A stretch of DNA of 64,000 nucleotides from Gillisia sp. (GCA_024635655.1 JAGXIL010000019.1:18812-82811); one strand, 5' to 3'. Positions 1-8,807 are shown, numbered from the stretch's first letter. Numbers and translations are program-made. Notes: a model not told the origin generated them from the letters alone.

Positions 1-1704
1 ACCATAAGCAAAGCCCTTTTGCAGCCTTCGCTTGGCATATAGTTCAATTAAATTATAGGCGATATGCTTTACGCGGGACTTTGTCTTTTCTTTTAAGTTC
101 TTCCAGGCGTTGCTGCCCAGCTTGTATATTTTGGGAGGTTTTCCATCCTTCCCGTTGAATTTGGAGATCTTGTGCAGCGAGTGAATGCTCAGGTACAAAA
201 TATCGCGCTCCCCGTACACCAGCTTGATCGCTTCCTGCATTTTGCCCTCCACTTCGATCTTCTGAAGTCCGCCAAATTTTCCTATTCCGTGGTCAATGTG
301 GGTCACATAATCGCCAACTTCTAAATTGGTGAGTTCCTTGAGCGTGATCGCCTGTTTCTTGGCGTAACCGTTCTTAAGCTGGAATTTGTGATAGCGCTCA
401 AAGATCTGGTGATCGGTATAACAGGCCATTTTTGACACCTCATCAATAAATCCCTGAAACATGGAAAGTACCACGGTATGATATTTCACCTCCCGGTCCT
501 GGTCATCAAAGATATCGTGAAAGCGCTTCGCCTGCTGATCGCTAACGCAAAAAATATAGTTGGTGTACCCGGCTTCAGAATTTTCAATTAGGTTATCGAT
601 CAAAAGATCAAATTGCTTATTGAATGAAGGCTGGGGTTTGGTGTTGTACTCGATAATGTTTTGAGTATCATTCACGTTAGATCCTGAAACAAGCCTGCCT
701 GCCGGCAAGGCAGGTTCAGGATGACCTGAAAAGGAGAATCCAGAACCAAGTAAATACGCCTGCGTACTCAATTCCACTACGCTGAACTCTACCAACTGCC
801 GTTTGATCATTTCGGCATTGCAGAAAAGTTCTTCGGGTTTGCTGTGTTTTATTTCTTCGGAAATGGTTTTAAACGCTTCTTCGGCTTTGCTGAAAAGTTT
901 ATCCATTTGTGCCGTGAACAGGTCGAGATCTTTCATAAAGATCACGGTATTGGCCGAAATATATTTTAGAAAGCTTTCCCGGATCTCATCCAGCTTCTTG
1001 TTCTCCACATTGGGCATTACAGAGATCTTCTTCACCTGCTCTGTAGAAAGCTGGGTCTCTACATCAAAGCTTCGTATGCTATCTACCTCATCTCCAAAAA
1101 ACTCGATTCTATAAGGTTCGTCATTACTGAAAGAAAAAACATCTATGATCCCACCCCGCACTGAAAACTCCCCCGGTTCGGTGACAAAATCCACTCTTTT
1201 AAATTTGTACTCAAACAATATCTCGTTGACAAAATCTATGGAGAGGTTGTCGTTCAATGATATCTTAAGCGTGCTGCGGTCCAGCTCCTTCCGGGTGACC
1301 ACTTTTTCAAAAAGCGCATCGGGGTAAGTGACAATGATCGCCGGTTTTTTACGGGAGTTTATCCGGTTCAAAACTTCAGCCCGCAGCAGCACATTGGCGT
1401 TATCAGTCTCCTCCATTTGGTAGGGCCTGCGATAACTTCCGGGATAGAAAAGTACATTCTTTTCCCCTACCAGCTGCTCCAGATCATTGAGGTAATATGC
1501 AGCTTCTTCCTTGTCATTAAATACCAGCATAAAAGGCTTGTCGGCTTCCTCAAAAGCATTGGCAACCGCAAAGGAAAAGGCAGAACCTATAAGGCCTTTG
1601 AGGTGAATTTTAGCTGAATTATCTGGTGACTGGACAAGGGAATCCCTAAGTTTCTGTTGTTGCAGAGACTTCGCGAAATTTTGGGTGATAGTAGTTTTGC
1701 TCAT
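1..1704 (-). CDS. mfd: Transcription-repair coupling factor Mfd, N-terminal half
   Basis: Mfd removes RNA polymerase stalled at DNA lesions and recruits UvrA for nucleotide excision repair. The frame is open from an ATG at 1704 to the window edge (568 codons of a family length near 1100), so the helicase/translocase half lies outside. Visible parts are the UvrB-like N-terminal module and, near residues 470-540, the RNA polymerase interacting (CarD-like) domain with EVGDYVTHIDHGIGKFGG. About 25 residues that look inserted (around 320-345, containing HPEPALPAGRLVSGS) correspond to an in-frame palindromic repeat. The start lies 5 bases after a canonical Bacteroidota promoter, so the leader is very short. 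Only shadow ORFs exist on the other strand. Confidence 0.95.
   Translation of the reverse strand, partial: MSKTTITQNFAKSLQQQKLRDSLVQSPDNSAKIHLKGLIGSAFSFAVANAFEEADKPFMLVFNDKEEAAYYLNDLEQLVGEKNVLFYPGSYRRPYQMEETDNANVLLRAEVLNRINSRKKPAIIVTYPDALFEKVVTRKELDRSTLKISLNDNLSIDFVNEILFEYKFKRVDFVTEPGEFSVRGGIIDVFSFSNDEPYRIEFFGDEVDSIRSFDVETQLSTEQVKKISVMPNVENKKLDEIRESFLKYISANTVIFMKDLDLFTAQMDKLFSKAEEAFKTISEEIKHSKPEELFCNAEMIKRQLVEFSVVELSTQAYLLGSGFSFSGHPEPALPAGRLVSGSNVNDTQNIIEYNTKPQPSFNKQFDLLIDNLIENSEAGYTNYIFCVSDQQAKRFHDIFDDQDREVKYHTVVLSMFQGFIDEVSKMACYTDHQIFERYHKFQLKNGYAKKQAITLKELTNLEVGDYVTHIDHGIGKFGGLQKIEVEGKMQEAIKLVYGERDILYLSIHSLHKISKFNGKDGKPPKIYKLGSNAWKNLKEKTKSRVKHIAYNLIELYAKRRLQKGFAYG
680..724. repeat. REP-like palindrome inserted in frame within mfd
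   Basis: Outer arms ATCCTGAA and TTCAGGAT enclose a GC-rich inner hairpin (CCTGCCTGCCGGCA with its complement). The insert keeps the mfd frame and codes for a Pro/Gly-rich loop between ELSTQAYL and DTQNIIEYNTKPQPSFN. Its arms resemble dispersed intergenic palindromes of flavobacterial genomes; a related core recurs at about 50215-50232 in the decayed tRNA-Leu. Confidence 0.75.
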
Positions 1705-1709
1705 TGAGG

Positions 1710-1740
1710 CAAAGGTAATTGCATCCTTTTGCCTTTACAA
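1710..1740 (-). promoter_or_regulatory. mfd promoter (Bacteroidota type)
   Basis: On the minus strand a TTG (1738-1740) is followed after 20 bases by TACCTTTG (1710-1717), matching the Bacteroidota -33 TTG / -7 TAnnTTTG consensus. The ATG of mfd follows 5 bases later. Confidence 0.7.
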
Positions 1741-1836
1741 CACCTCAACTGTTTTTTAACTTTTGATTAAGCAGAAAAATATTTTGGACTAATTTTTTGG
1801 AAAAAATAATTTAGCTGAACACTTAGAATTTAAAAT

Positions 1837-2126
1837 TCAAATCCTTTTCTTCTCATGGTCTTGCCATGTATTAAAAACTGAATCCAATTATACTGTTATT
1901 CTTGATTTCGAAAATGATCAGGAAAGGAAATCTTGGAATAAAGGCTTCCCGAAACGAAATCATTCTTTGGTGGGAATTGCTCTGGGTTTGCAGTAATTCT
2001 CTCGAAATAGGTATCAAGATGTTCTAAAAATTTCTCTCCTAGTCCTGGCTTTCTATTTTCGTAATAATTATAAGCTTCAGTAATTTCCTCTTTAGCTTTT
2101 CGAATGAATTTCAGGTCATAGATCAT
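1837..2126 (-). pseudogene. Decayed RelE/ParE-family toxin (two frameshifts)
   Basis: The first frame (start 2126) gives a ParE/RelE N-terminus (MIYDLKFIRKAKEEITEAYN, then FPPKND) and stops at 1896 with an unrelated tail. Family-like C-terminal pieces continue in the other two frames: REAFIPRFPFLIIFEIKNN, then VFNTWQDHEKK ending at 1837. Rejoining the three pieces gives a full toxin of about 95 residues. Two indels therefore inactivate it, unless they are sequencing errors. Its start overlaps the upstream antitoxin by 4 bases (ATGA), the usual translational coupling of such modules. The active toxins cleave ribosome-bound mRNA (RelE) or poison gyrase (ParE); which one this was cannot be told. 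Confidence 0.75.
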
Positions 2127-2380
2127 TTTTTAGATGCATTTCTTATATTTTCCTTTACCTCTTCCCACGTATATATATCCTCGGGATCTTCTAAATATTC
2201 CATCCGGCGACGATTAATTATCCTGTAGTATTCTTCATTTAAGGTGGAAGGATATGCTTCTTCCTCATTGTAACTCTCTACTAAAGCTTTGATCATCTTC
2301 AGCAACCGCTCATCTGCATTTTCCAGAGATTTAATAACAGTTTCTTTGAGTTCAGGTTTCATAAAATCATAAAATATCAT
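2123..2380 (-). CDS. Antitoxin of type II toxin-antitoxin module
   Basis: A protein of up to 85 residues, acidic and predicted helical, of the kind found directly upstream of RelE/ParE toxins in Bacteroidota. The N-terminal helix (KPELKETVIKSLENADERLL) would carry dimerisation and the C-terminal stretch (YTWEEVKENIRNASKK) would wrap the toxin. The ATG at 2362 (MKPELK) is a plausible alternative start. Its stop overlaps the toxin start. The reading frame is intact although the toxin is broken, so it could act as an orphan antitoxin against related toxins, or it may simply not yet have decayed. Family assignment rests on size, composition and context. Confidence 0.7.
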   Translation of the reverse strand: MIFYDFMKPELKETVIKSLENADERLLKMIKALVESYNEEEAYPSTLNEEYYRIINRRRMEYLEDPEDIYTWEEVKENIRNASKK

Positions 2381-2543
2381 CTTATTAAGACTACGATAAT
2401 TATTTTATTTTTTGACAGACTTTTAAATAAGCTTGCTAGCGGGGATTTGCAATCCGTGCCAACACACATACTAACTTTACCATTTCCATAACAGCAATTC
2501 CCGGCAGGGATGGTTACTTTCCACAAATTCTAATTTCCCCTTA

Positions 2544-3899
2544 ATGGCCTTCAAAGAATACGATGTTTTTATAATTGGAACCGGAACTGCCGGAAAGAAT
2601 GTTGCTAAAGATTGTGTTGCCTCCGGCCTTAAAGTGGGTATTGCCGATAACCGCGAATACGGCGGCACCTGCGCCAACCGTGGCTGCGATCCTAAAAAAG
2701 TGCTTTTGGGCATCACCGAGATCCTTGACCGGGCCGCAAAGATGAAAGGAAAAGGCATCACCAAAGCCCCGGAAGTGAGCTGGGAAGATGCCATGGCCTT
2801 CAAAGAAACCTTTGTCAATGCCGTTCCCGCTTATACCGAAAAAAATCTTGATAAACTGGGAATTGATCTTTACCACCAATCCCCGCGTTTTCTCAATGAA
2901 AATACCCTTTCTGTAGAAGGGAAAACCATTACCGCTAAAAAAATAGTTATCGCCACCGGCCAGATTCCTATGGAATTGAGGATCCCCGGCAGGGAATACG
3001 CCCTATTAAGCGATGATTTTCTCAATCTAAAATCCCTTCCGGAAAGTATGCTTTTCATTGGCGCCGGTTATATAGGAATGGAATTCGCTCATATGGCCGC
3101 CCGCTTCGGAGTAAAAGTCACTATGATGGACTTTGCTCCGCGGCCGCTCACTAATTTTGATGAAGATATGGTGCAGCACCTGCTCGAAGCTTCAGAAGAA
3201 TTGGGCATAGATTTTATTTTCAATGCTGAAGTTACCGGGATTGAAAAACTTCAGAAAAACTTTAAAGTAAAAGCAAAACAGAAGGGTAAGGAGATATCAG
3301 CTACTGCAGCCATGATTTTCAATACTGCCGGTAGAGTGCCATCCATAGCGGATTTGGATCTTGAAACAGGCAATGTCGCGTCCTCTAAGAAAGGAATTGA
3401 GGTAAATGAATTTCTCCAGAGTACCACTAATGAACGTGTTTATGCCTGCGGAGATGTTTCTGCCACTGAAGGACTTCCGCTTACTCCGCTATCTTCAGAA
3501 GAAGCCCGAATAGTTTCGGTCAATATTCTGAACAAAAACAATTCTGAAAAAGCGGTGTATCCTCCTCAACCTTCCATAGTATTTACACTTCCCAACCTGG
3601 CCAGTGTGGGACTTTCCGAAGAACAAGCCGTAGAAAAAGGATTGGATTTCACTTTGGAACACAAAATGGTGCCGCAGTGGTTCAATGCCAAAAGGCTCAA
3701 CGAAAAAGGCTATGCCTATAAAACTTTGGTAGACAATAAAACCGGAGAGATCCTGGGAGCTCATCTCCTGGGGCCAGAGGCATCTGAGGTCATTAATTTA
3801 ATTTCTATGGCGATGTTTGCCAAAATGCAGCATTCAGATTTCAAAAAAATGATCTTCGCCTATCCTACGTGGGGCAATGATATTAAGGGGATGGTGTGA
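2544..3899 (+). CDS. NAD(P)/FAD-dependent disulfide oxidoreductase
   Basis: A 451-residue class I pyridine nucleotide-disulfide oxidoreductase (glutathione/mercuric reductase and lipoamide dehydrogenase superfamily). In order: FAD-binding GTGTAGKNVA (residues 11-20), redox-active cysteine pair in GGTCANRGCDPKK (about 40-53), NAD(P)-binding GAGYIGMEFA (about 173), FAD contact ACGDVSATEG (about 300) and the C-terminal dimerisation domain. In glutathione reductases the last domain contributes a catalytic His in an HPT motif; here the aligned stretch reads AYPTWGND, so the His appears to be Tyr. The substrate is unknown. The gene is monocistronic and lies between two decaying toxin-antitoxin loci. 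Confidence 0.9.
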   Translation: MAFKEYDVFIIGTGTAGKNVAKDCVASGLKVGIADNREYGGTCANRGCDPKKVLLGITEILDRAAKMKGKGITKAPEVSWEDAMAFKETFVNAVPAYTEKNLDKLGIDLYHQSPRFLNENTLSVEGKTITAKKIVIATGQIPMELRIPGREYALLSDDFLNLKSLPESMLFIGAGYIGMEFAHMAARFGVKVTMMDFAPRPLTNFDEDMVQHLLEASEELGIDFIFNAEVTGIEKLQKNFKVKAKQKGKEISATAAMIFNTAGRVPSIADLDLETGNVASSKKGIEVNEFLQSTTNERVYACGDVSATEGLPLTPLSSEEARIVSVNILNKNNSEKAVYPPQPSIVFTLPNLASVGLSEEQAVEKGLDFTLEHKMVPQWFNAKRLNEKGYAYKTLVDNKTGEILGAHLLGPEASEVINLISMAMFAKMQHSDFKKMIFAYPTWGNDIKGMV

Positions 3900-4026
3900 G
3901 GGAAATTCCAAAAATCAAGCACCAAATTCCAGAATTTAAAGGTGGGAGCTGCTAAACCAACAAGAATTTTCAATTAAAGCATAAAATTTTAATATGACTA
4001 AGGTAAAAATACCTCTATAAACAGTT

Positions 4027-4306
4027 TTAAAGCTTCTCCTCTTCTTTATTTAATCCGAATACCTCTATAGTTTTTTCAGAAGGTAATATGCGATATACAA
4101 TTTTATAAGATTGAAAAATCAAATCTCTAATGTTTTCATCTTCAAAATAAATTGATTTTCTATTTTGTAAGGCATTTTTTCTAACTCCTTAAAGCTTTAA
4201 GAATGCCTTTTTTAATCCTCCGGGAAGCTTGTGGTTTATCCTTAGCTATATATTCGGCCTGATCTGCGAGTTTGAGAGAAAAAACATCGAGAATTTTAAA
4301 TTTCAT
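4027..4306 (-). pseudogene. Second decayed ParE/RelE-family toxin (two frameshifts)
   Basis: From an ATG at 4306 the first frame reads MKFKILDVFSLKLADQAEYI and continues to a stop after KALRS. The next frame supplies LEKMPYK, and the third supplies NRKSIYFEDENIRDLIFQSY followed by KIVYRILPSEKTIEVFGLN, ending at 4027. Together these make a complete ParE-type toxin of about 93 residues with the typical IVYRI..EKTIEVFG strand. Two single-base deletions appear to have broken it. The start lies inside the end of the antitoxin gene (11-base overlap). It is not a copy of the toxin remnant at 1837-2126; the sequences differ. Confidence 0.75.
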
Positions 4307-4517
4307 ACTTTTTAATTCTCTCTTCTAAAACAGCATCCAATTCTTCAATTGAAACAAAATTGCCTCTACCCTGGTCTATTGTGGCTAATTGTTCATTGAG
4401 GTACTTTTTATTTACACTATCTGTCACTATAACCAGATCTTCAGGTTTAAATTGACTCAACAACCAGAGTACCTTATCATAGATCTTTTTATTTACTTTA
4501 ATTTCCAGCGATTTCAA
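4296..4517 (-). CDS. Antitoxin of second type II module
   Basis: A 73-residue open frame directly upstream of, and overlapping, the decayed ParE-like toxin. The N-terminus (MKSLEIKVNKKIYDKVLWLL) looks like a short ribbon-helix-helix-type DNA-binding/dimerisation region. The C-terminus (GNFVSIEELDAVLEERIKKY) resembles the toxin-binding tail of antitoxins, with a VS.EELD..L motif. As at the first module, the antitoxin is intact while its toxin is broken. Assignment is from context and motif, not from a database match. Confidence 0.7.
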   Translation of the reverse strand: MKSLEIKVNKKIYDKVLWLLSQFKPEDLVIVTDSVNKKYLNEQLATIDQGRGNFVSIEELDAVLEERIKKYEI

Positions 4518-4762
4518 AATTCCTGTTTTTACATTTCAAAATTTCTATTTGTTAGCTTTCTGTCTCTTCTTTTAATCTAGAAGTTCCCGATTAGCTACCC
4601 CCAAACTTTTTCCAAATCCTCAACAGCTTTCGCTTTTAGGATTTAAAGCATTTTTATGGCTTAAAATCGTGCACAAGTCCACTTTCCATTCCATTCTAGT
4701 TCCCATCTCTTATTGCTCCAAAATTCCAAAAATTGAATAAATTTTAACTACATATCCAAAGG

Positions 4763-5581
4763 TTATGCATTAGCATTAGAAGCACCTTTCTCCCCATGGA
4801 TTATCCTATACATAGGATTTGTTTTTCGGTTTACATACCCGTGATAAGCAGTATAACCCAATAAAACTATCGCCCCACCCAATGCTACATAAGCGATCGC
4901 AGGATATTTTTCTGTATGCCTCACATAAATAGCAAATAAAGCCCATATACCTACAACGGCAAACTCCCGCATATTTCTTCTGTAAACCATCAAAAGATTG
5001 ATTATTACCGCAACTAAAAGCATAATGATTGTCCACTGTCTTTCTGAAAAAATCCAGCCATCCCAGCCTATTTTTACAAGGTAGGCCGCAACATTGGCAA
5101 TAGTAGCCACGGTGATCCAGCCGGCATAAAAACATATGGGCCACCACACAAATGCAATGATACTAAGAGGAGCATCCCACCGCTCCATATTGGTTTTCCT
5201 GATCACCATAATTAACGAGAACAGGATCACAAACATAAGGATCACAGAGAGCAACGTGTGTTCGTAAAGCCATACTACCACCCAGGCGGCATTCGCAAAA
5301 TTGGCTATTGCAAACCAGGGGCCGGTCTTAGCTATAAAATCTGTTTCTTCATCGCTAAAGAAGGACCTGTAGATCTGAAATCCCACGTAGGCAAAAAGTG
5401 CTATGTATATAAGACCCCAAATTGAAAAAGCATATCCCTGGGGGGTAAATAAAGTGCTGTATTCATCGCTAAGGCTTCCAATGGTATTGTTGTTAAGCCG
5501 CAGTACCTGGGAAAAATAGTTCACAGTGACGACCAGTACCAATGAAATAAAATTTAAAAGGCTAAGGTTACGGTCCATCAT
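4763..5581 (-). CDS. TspO/MBR-related tryptophan-rich membrane protein
   Basis: A 272-residue integral membrane protein with about eight hydrophobic segments. The signature FTPQGYAFSIWGLIYIALF (about residues 46-64) and the many tryptophans match Bacteroidota proteins annotated as TspO/MBR-like. These are longer than the classical five-helix TspO of about 160 residues. TspO proteins bind porphyrins and other hydrophobic ligands; the role of this long form is unknown. It lies 13 bases downstream of pdeM on the same strand, so it may be cotranscribed with the repair cassette by read-through, although it is not a known component. Confidence 0.75.
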   Translation of the reverse strand: MMDRNLSLLNFISLVLVVTVNYFSQVLRLNNNTIGSLSDEYSTLFTPQGYAFSIWGLIYIALFAYVGFQIYRSFFSDEETDFIAKTGPWFAIANFANAAWVVVWLYEHTLLSVILMFVILFSLIMVIRKTNMERWDAPLSIIAFVWWPICFYAGWITVATIANVAAYLVKIGWDGWIFSERQWTIIMLLVAVIINLLMVYRRNMREFAVVGIWALFAIYVRHTEKYPAIAYVALGGAIVLLGYTAYHGYVNRKTNPMYRIIHGEKGASNANA

Positions 5582-5594
5582 TAAGAGGTTTAGG

Positions 5595-6230
5595 CTAATA
5601 CACTAAAATTACCTCTTTTTTTGTTATTGCATATACCTGATCTCCAACATTTGGCGAAATCCAGAAATTTCCGGTAAATTCTCCAAAAGCCGGCAGGATC
5701 ATTTGATCTTCACTCTTGTAAAAACAAGGCAATTTTACCTGTTGCCTCCCGGTGCCATTAAGCTTGTACCCCGGGTGCAAATGCCCACAGATATTAAAGT
5801 AATTTTCCCTTTCTTCCGGATGATGAGTAAGCAGAAGACCATCAAGTATTAGTTCTGAAGTGATTTTAATTCCAAGGGCTTCGTATTTTAATTCTGAAAT
5901 GATATCGTGATTTCCCACCACCAGCATTACCTCAGCAGAAATTTCCTGCATCCAGTTTTCAAATAGATCCCATTCAAGGTTAAGGGAACTGTGAAAAAGG
6001 TCCCCTAAAAAACAGATCTTTTTCGGCTGAAAAAGGTCCACCACGCGGGATAAGCGCTCAAAATTTTCAGCAATGGCTTTTTGGGGCACTGCACTTCCGT
6101 ATTTTCTGAAATGCGAGATCTTTCCCAAATGTACATCGCTAATGAGCAGCATATTTTGTTCTTCCCAAAACATAGCTCCTGAGGAATGTAAACTGAAATT
6201 TTGCCGGCGAATCTTAATCTTTTCTATCAC
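5595..6230 (-). CDS. pdeM: Ligase-associated metallophosphoesterase PdeM
   Basis: A 211-residue calcineurin-like phosphoesterase. All metal-binding motifs are visible: ISDVHLGK (D-x-H), GDLFHS (GD), VVGNHDI (GNHD), LTHHPE and ICGHLHPG (GH.H). This type occurs beside a DEXH helicase, an ATP-dependent DNA ligase and a beta-CASP exonuclease in the ligase-associated DNA damage response cassette, and all three partners lie immediately upstream here. It probably acts as a Mn-dependent nuclease or phosphodiesterase in DNA end processing. The substrate is inferred from context. Confidence 0.9.
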   Translation of the reverse strand: MIEKIKIRRQNFSLHSSGAMFWEEQNMLLISDVHLGKISHFRKYGSAVPQKAIAENFERLSRVVDLFQPKKICFLGDLFHSSLNLEWDLFENWMQEISAEVMLVVGNHDIISELKYEALGIKITSELILDGLLLTHHPEERENYFNICGHLHPGYKLNGTGRQQVKLPCFYKSEDQMILPAFGEFTGNFWISPNVGDQVYAITKKEVILVY

Positions 6231-6254
6231 CCTGCAAAAATATCATTTTTCCTT

Positions 6255-8726
6255 CTATTTTTCCCACTGAAGCAACATCCGTTTGATGCGATCTTCCAGT
6301 TTTTCTGAAGATAATTTTTCCCGAAGCCTGTCGGTAATGATTGGAAATGAGAACGGAGTAGGTTTTTTACAGGCTTTCCACAGGATCTTCTGCCTGGAGA
6401 TCCTTTCCAATGCCAGCCGTAAACGGCCTTCTTCCAGCTGATGTTCAAATGTTTCCCTGAAAGCCTGCAGGAATAACAAATTGTCGGGTTCATAATCCCG
6501 AAATACACTAAACAGCAACTGCGAATTTGCCTGCAGGTGTTTGCTCTTGATAAGTTTATTGGGAAAACCTGTAAACACCATCCCGGCGATAACGGCAATA
6601 TCTCGAAATTTTCGCCTTGCCATTTCGGTTGCATTTAAACTATTGTTGAGATCATCCATCAGGTAAGCGGGAGAAAACAGGTCATTATCCAGCACTTGCT
6701 GCATATCGATTTCCTGGTCGCTGAGGAGCTCAAATCCATAATCGTTAAAGGCGAGGGTAAAACTGATGGGGGATAACAAACTTATTCGATAAGCGAGCAG
6801 ACTGCTTAAAGCTTCGTGGACAAACCTACCTTCAAAAGGATAAAAAATGGCGTGGTAACCCTCCCGCGTTTTAAAGGTTTCAATAAGAAATTCATCCTTA
6901 CCGGGAATAATAGATTCCCGCTGCTGCCGCTCAAAGATGGGCTGTAATGCTTTGAGCTCTAAAGATCCTCCCCCGCCTGATTCTGCCGATTCCCGGGCTG
7001 CGTACATTTCAGCCCGAAGCAGCTCACTCATCTGTGCCGAAAATCCCATCCTTCCGCCCATCCAGCTGGGAACTTTAGAATTTTTCTTCTTCGAGGGCCG
7101 CACCAGCACCTGCATCCCTTTGATCCTGGCCAGTTCAAGGTTTCTTCCTGCAAAAGTAAAAGCATCTCCGGGAGCTAATTTGGATATGAACCACTCTTCA
7201 ATGGTACCTATATACCCGCCGCTCATATATTTCACACTCAACATCGCATCGCTAACAATAGTCCCTATTTGCAGCCGGTGCCGCATGGCTACCCCGCGAT
7301 CATTTACTTTGAACAAGCCATTCTCTTCTATTTCAACTTTTTTGTATTCATCGTAAGCCTGAAGGCTCTGACTTCCTTTGGTCACAAAATTGAGCAGCCA
7401 TTTCCACTGTTCATCTGTTATTCCCTGGAAGCAGAAGGTAGATTTGATCTCGGGATAAATATCCTTCGGAAAAAAACCGTTGGAAACGGCGAGGGTAGTT
7501 AAATACTGCACCAAAACATCAAAACTTAGTAAGTACGGAATGCGATCTTCAACTACCGTTTCCTTTACCGCTTTTTGCAGTGCTGAAGCTTCTATAAGTT
7601 CTATGGCATGGGTTGGTAAAAAGTAAATAACACTTTCTTTCCCCGGCTGATGGCCGCTTCGCCCAGCCCGCTGAATAAATCGGGCCACCCCCTTAGGCCC
7701 GCCGATTTGAATAATAGTTTCTACCGGAGCAAAGTCAACTCCAAGATCCAGACTGGAAGTACACACGACGGCTTTAAGGCTTTCATTACGTATCGCCTGT
7801 TCTACCCAAAGCCGGGTTTCCTTGTTGATACTTCCATGGTGCATCGCCACCTCCCCGGCAAATTCAGGATATTTATGCATTAGTTTTTGAAACCACAATT
7901 CACATTGTGAGCGGGTATTGGTGAAAAGTAAAGTGGTCTTAGAATTTCGAATAATTGGCACCACCTCATCAATAAGATGCATCCCCAAATGTCCGCGCCA
8001 GGGAAATTTTTCCATTTTCTCGGGAATGATGGATCGCACCGTGATCTTCTTATTAAGATTGGCCCTTATTAATTCCGAATTTTTAAAAGCATCAGAACCT
8101 GTCCCAAGCAATACTTCCCGGGCCTCCTGAAGATTTCCGATAGTTGCCGAAATTCCCCAAATCTTCAATTTCTTTGAAACAGTCTTTAACCTGGATAGCC
8201 CCAGCTCCACCTGAACCCCGCGTTTTGTTCCCAGCAGTTCGTGCCACTCGTCAATAATTATCGCGTTAAGACCCTTAAAAGTCTTATCGTATTCTTTGGA
8301 AGACAACAGCAGCTGCAGACTTTCGGGCGTGGTGATCAAGAGATCGGGCATTGATTTTTTCTGAGCCGCCCGGTCTTTCATAGAAGTATCGCCTGTTCTT
8401 ATTCCTACTGTCAATTGTGTTCCCATCTCTTCCGCAAATCGGCTTGCTGCGTGTTCAATTTCAACAGAAAGCGCCCGCAGCGGTGTGATCCAAATCGCTT
8501 TTAGCCCTTTTTTGTGTTTGGTCTTGTAATCAGGATTGTTCTTAATGTACTCCAACACAACCGGGATCCATAAAGCATAGGTTTTTCCGCTTCCCGTAGG
8601 CGCGTTCAGAAGCCCGTGCTTTCCTTTAAAATAATCCTTCCATGTTTGTTTTTGAAAAGCAAAAGGCTTCCACCCCTGCCCCTCAAACCAGGATTCTGCT
8701 AATTTTATAAGTTGTGTTTGGTTCAT
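6255..8726 (-). CDS. Ligase-associated DEXH-box (Lhr-like) helicase
   Basis: An 823-residue superfamily 2 DNA helicase of the Lhr type. Walker A is NAPTGSGKTYALW (about residue 40), the Walker B box is IIIDEWHELLG (DEWH, a DExH variant), motif III is SATIGN, and motif VI is FIQRAGRSGHQPG. A long C-terminal region follows, as in Lhr proteins. In the four-gene cassette the helicase is thought to unwind or remodel damaged DNA ends for the neighbouring nuclease and ligase. It starts at 8726. A 360-base gap full of repeats separates it from the ligase gene upstream, which is unusual for this normally tight cluster. Confidence 0.93.
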   Translation of the reverse strand: MNQTQLIKLAESWFEGQGWKPFAFQKQTWKDYFKGKHGLLNAPTGSGKTYALWIPVVLEYIKNNPDYKTKHKKGLKAIWITPLRALSVEIEHAASRFAEEMGTQLTVGIRTGDTSMKDRAAQKKSMPDLLITTPESLQLLLSSKEYDKTFKGLNAIIIDEWHELLGTKRGVQVELGLSRLKTVSKKLKIWGISATIGNLQEAREVLLGTGSDAFKNSELIRANLNKKITVRSIIPEKMEKFPWRGHLGMHLIDEVVPIIRNSKTTLLFTNTRSQCELWFQKLMHKYPEFAGEVAMHHGSINKETRLWVEQAIRNESLKAVVCTSSLDLGVDFAPVETIIQIGGPKGVARFIQRAGRSGHQPGKESVIYFLPTHAIELIEASALQKAVKETVVEDRIPYLLSFDVLVQYLTTLAVSNGFFPKDIYPEIKSTFCFQGITDEQWKWLLNFVTKGSQSLQAYDEYKKVEIEENGLFKVNDRGVAMRHRLQIGTIVSDAMLSVKYMSGGYIGTIEEWFISKLAPGDAFTFAGRNLELARIKGMQVLVRPSKKKNSKVPSWMGGRMGFSAQMSELLRAEMYAARESAESGGGGSLELKALQPIFERQQRESIIPGKDEFLIETFKTREGYHAIFYPFEGRFVHEALSSLLAYRISLLSPISFTLAFNDYGFELLSDQEIDMQQVLDNDLFSPAYLMDDLNNSLNATEMARRKFRDIAVIAGMVFTGFPNKLIKSKHLQANSQLLFSVFRDYEPDNLLFLQAFRETFEHQLEEGRLRLALERISRQKILWKACKKPTPFSFPIITDRLREKLSSEKLEDRIKRMLLQWEK

Positions 8727-8734
8727 TTGATTTT

Positions 8735-8807
8735 TTAAAAGCTCCCCTCCTTTTTTTAAGAAGGGGTGGCCGCTTTAGCGGGCGGGGTGGTTGCGCGAAA
8801 TAATTTT
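8735..8807. repeat. REP-like repeat, copy 1 (helicase-ligase gap)
   Basis: About 70 bases nearly identical to 9020-9089. It contains a C-rich/G-rich arm pair (CCCCTCC...GAAGGGG) and a perfect small hairpin CCGC-TTTA-GCGG, then GCGGGGTGGTTGCG. Repeats of this composition are dispersed in flavobacterial genomes. Confidence 0.75.

Noticed and set aside
803..1617. Plus-strand frames of 60-103 codons at 803-1617
   Set aside because: They are antisense shadows of mfd, whose minus-strand frame runs uninterrupted through the region.
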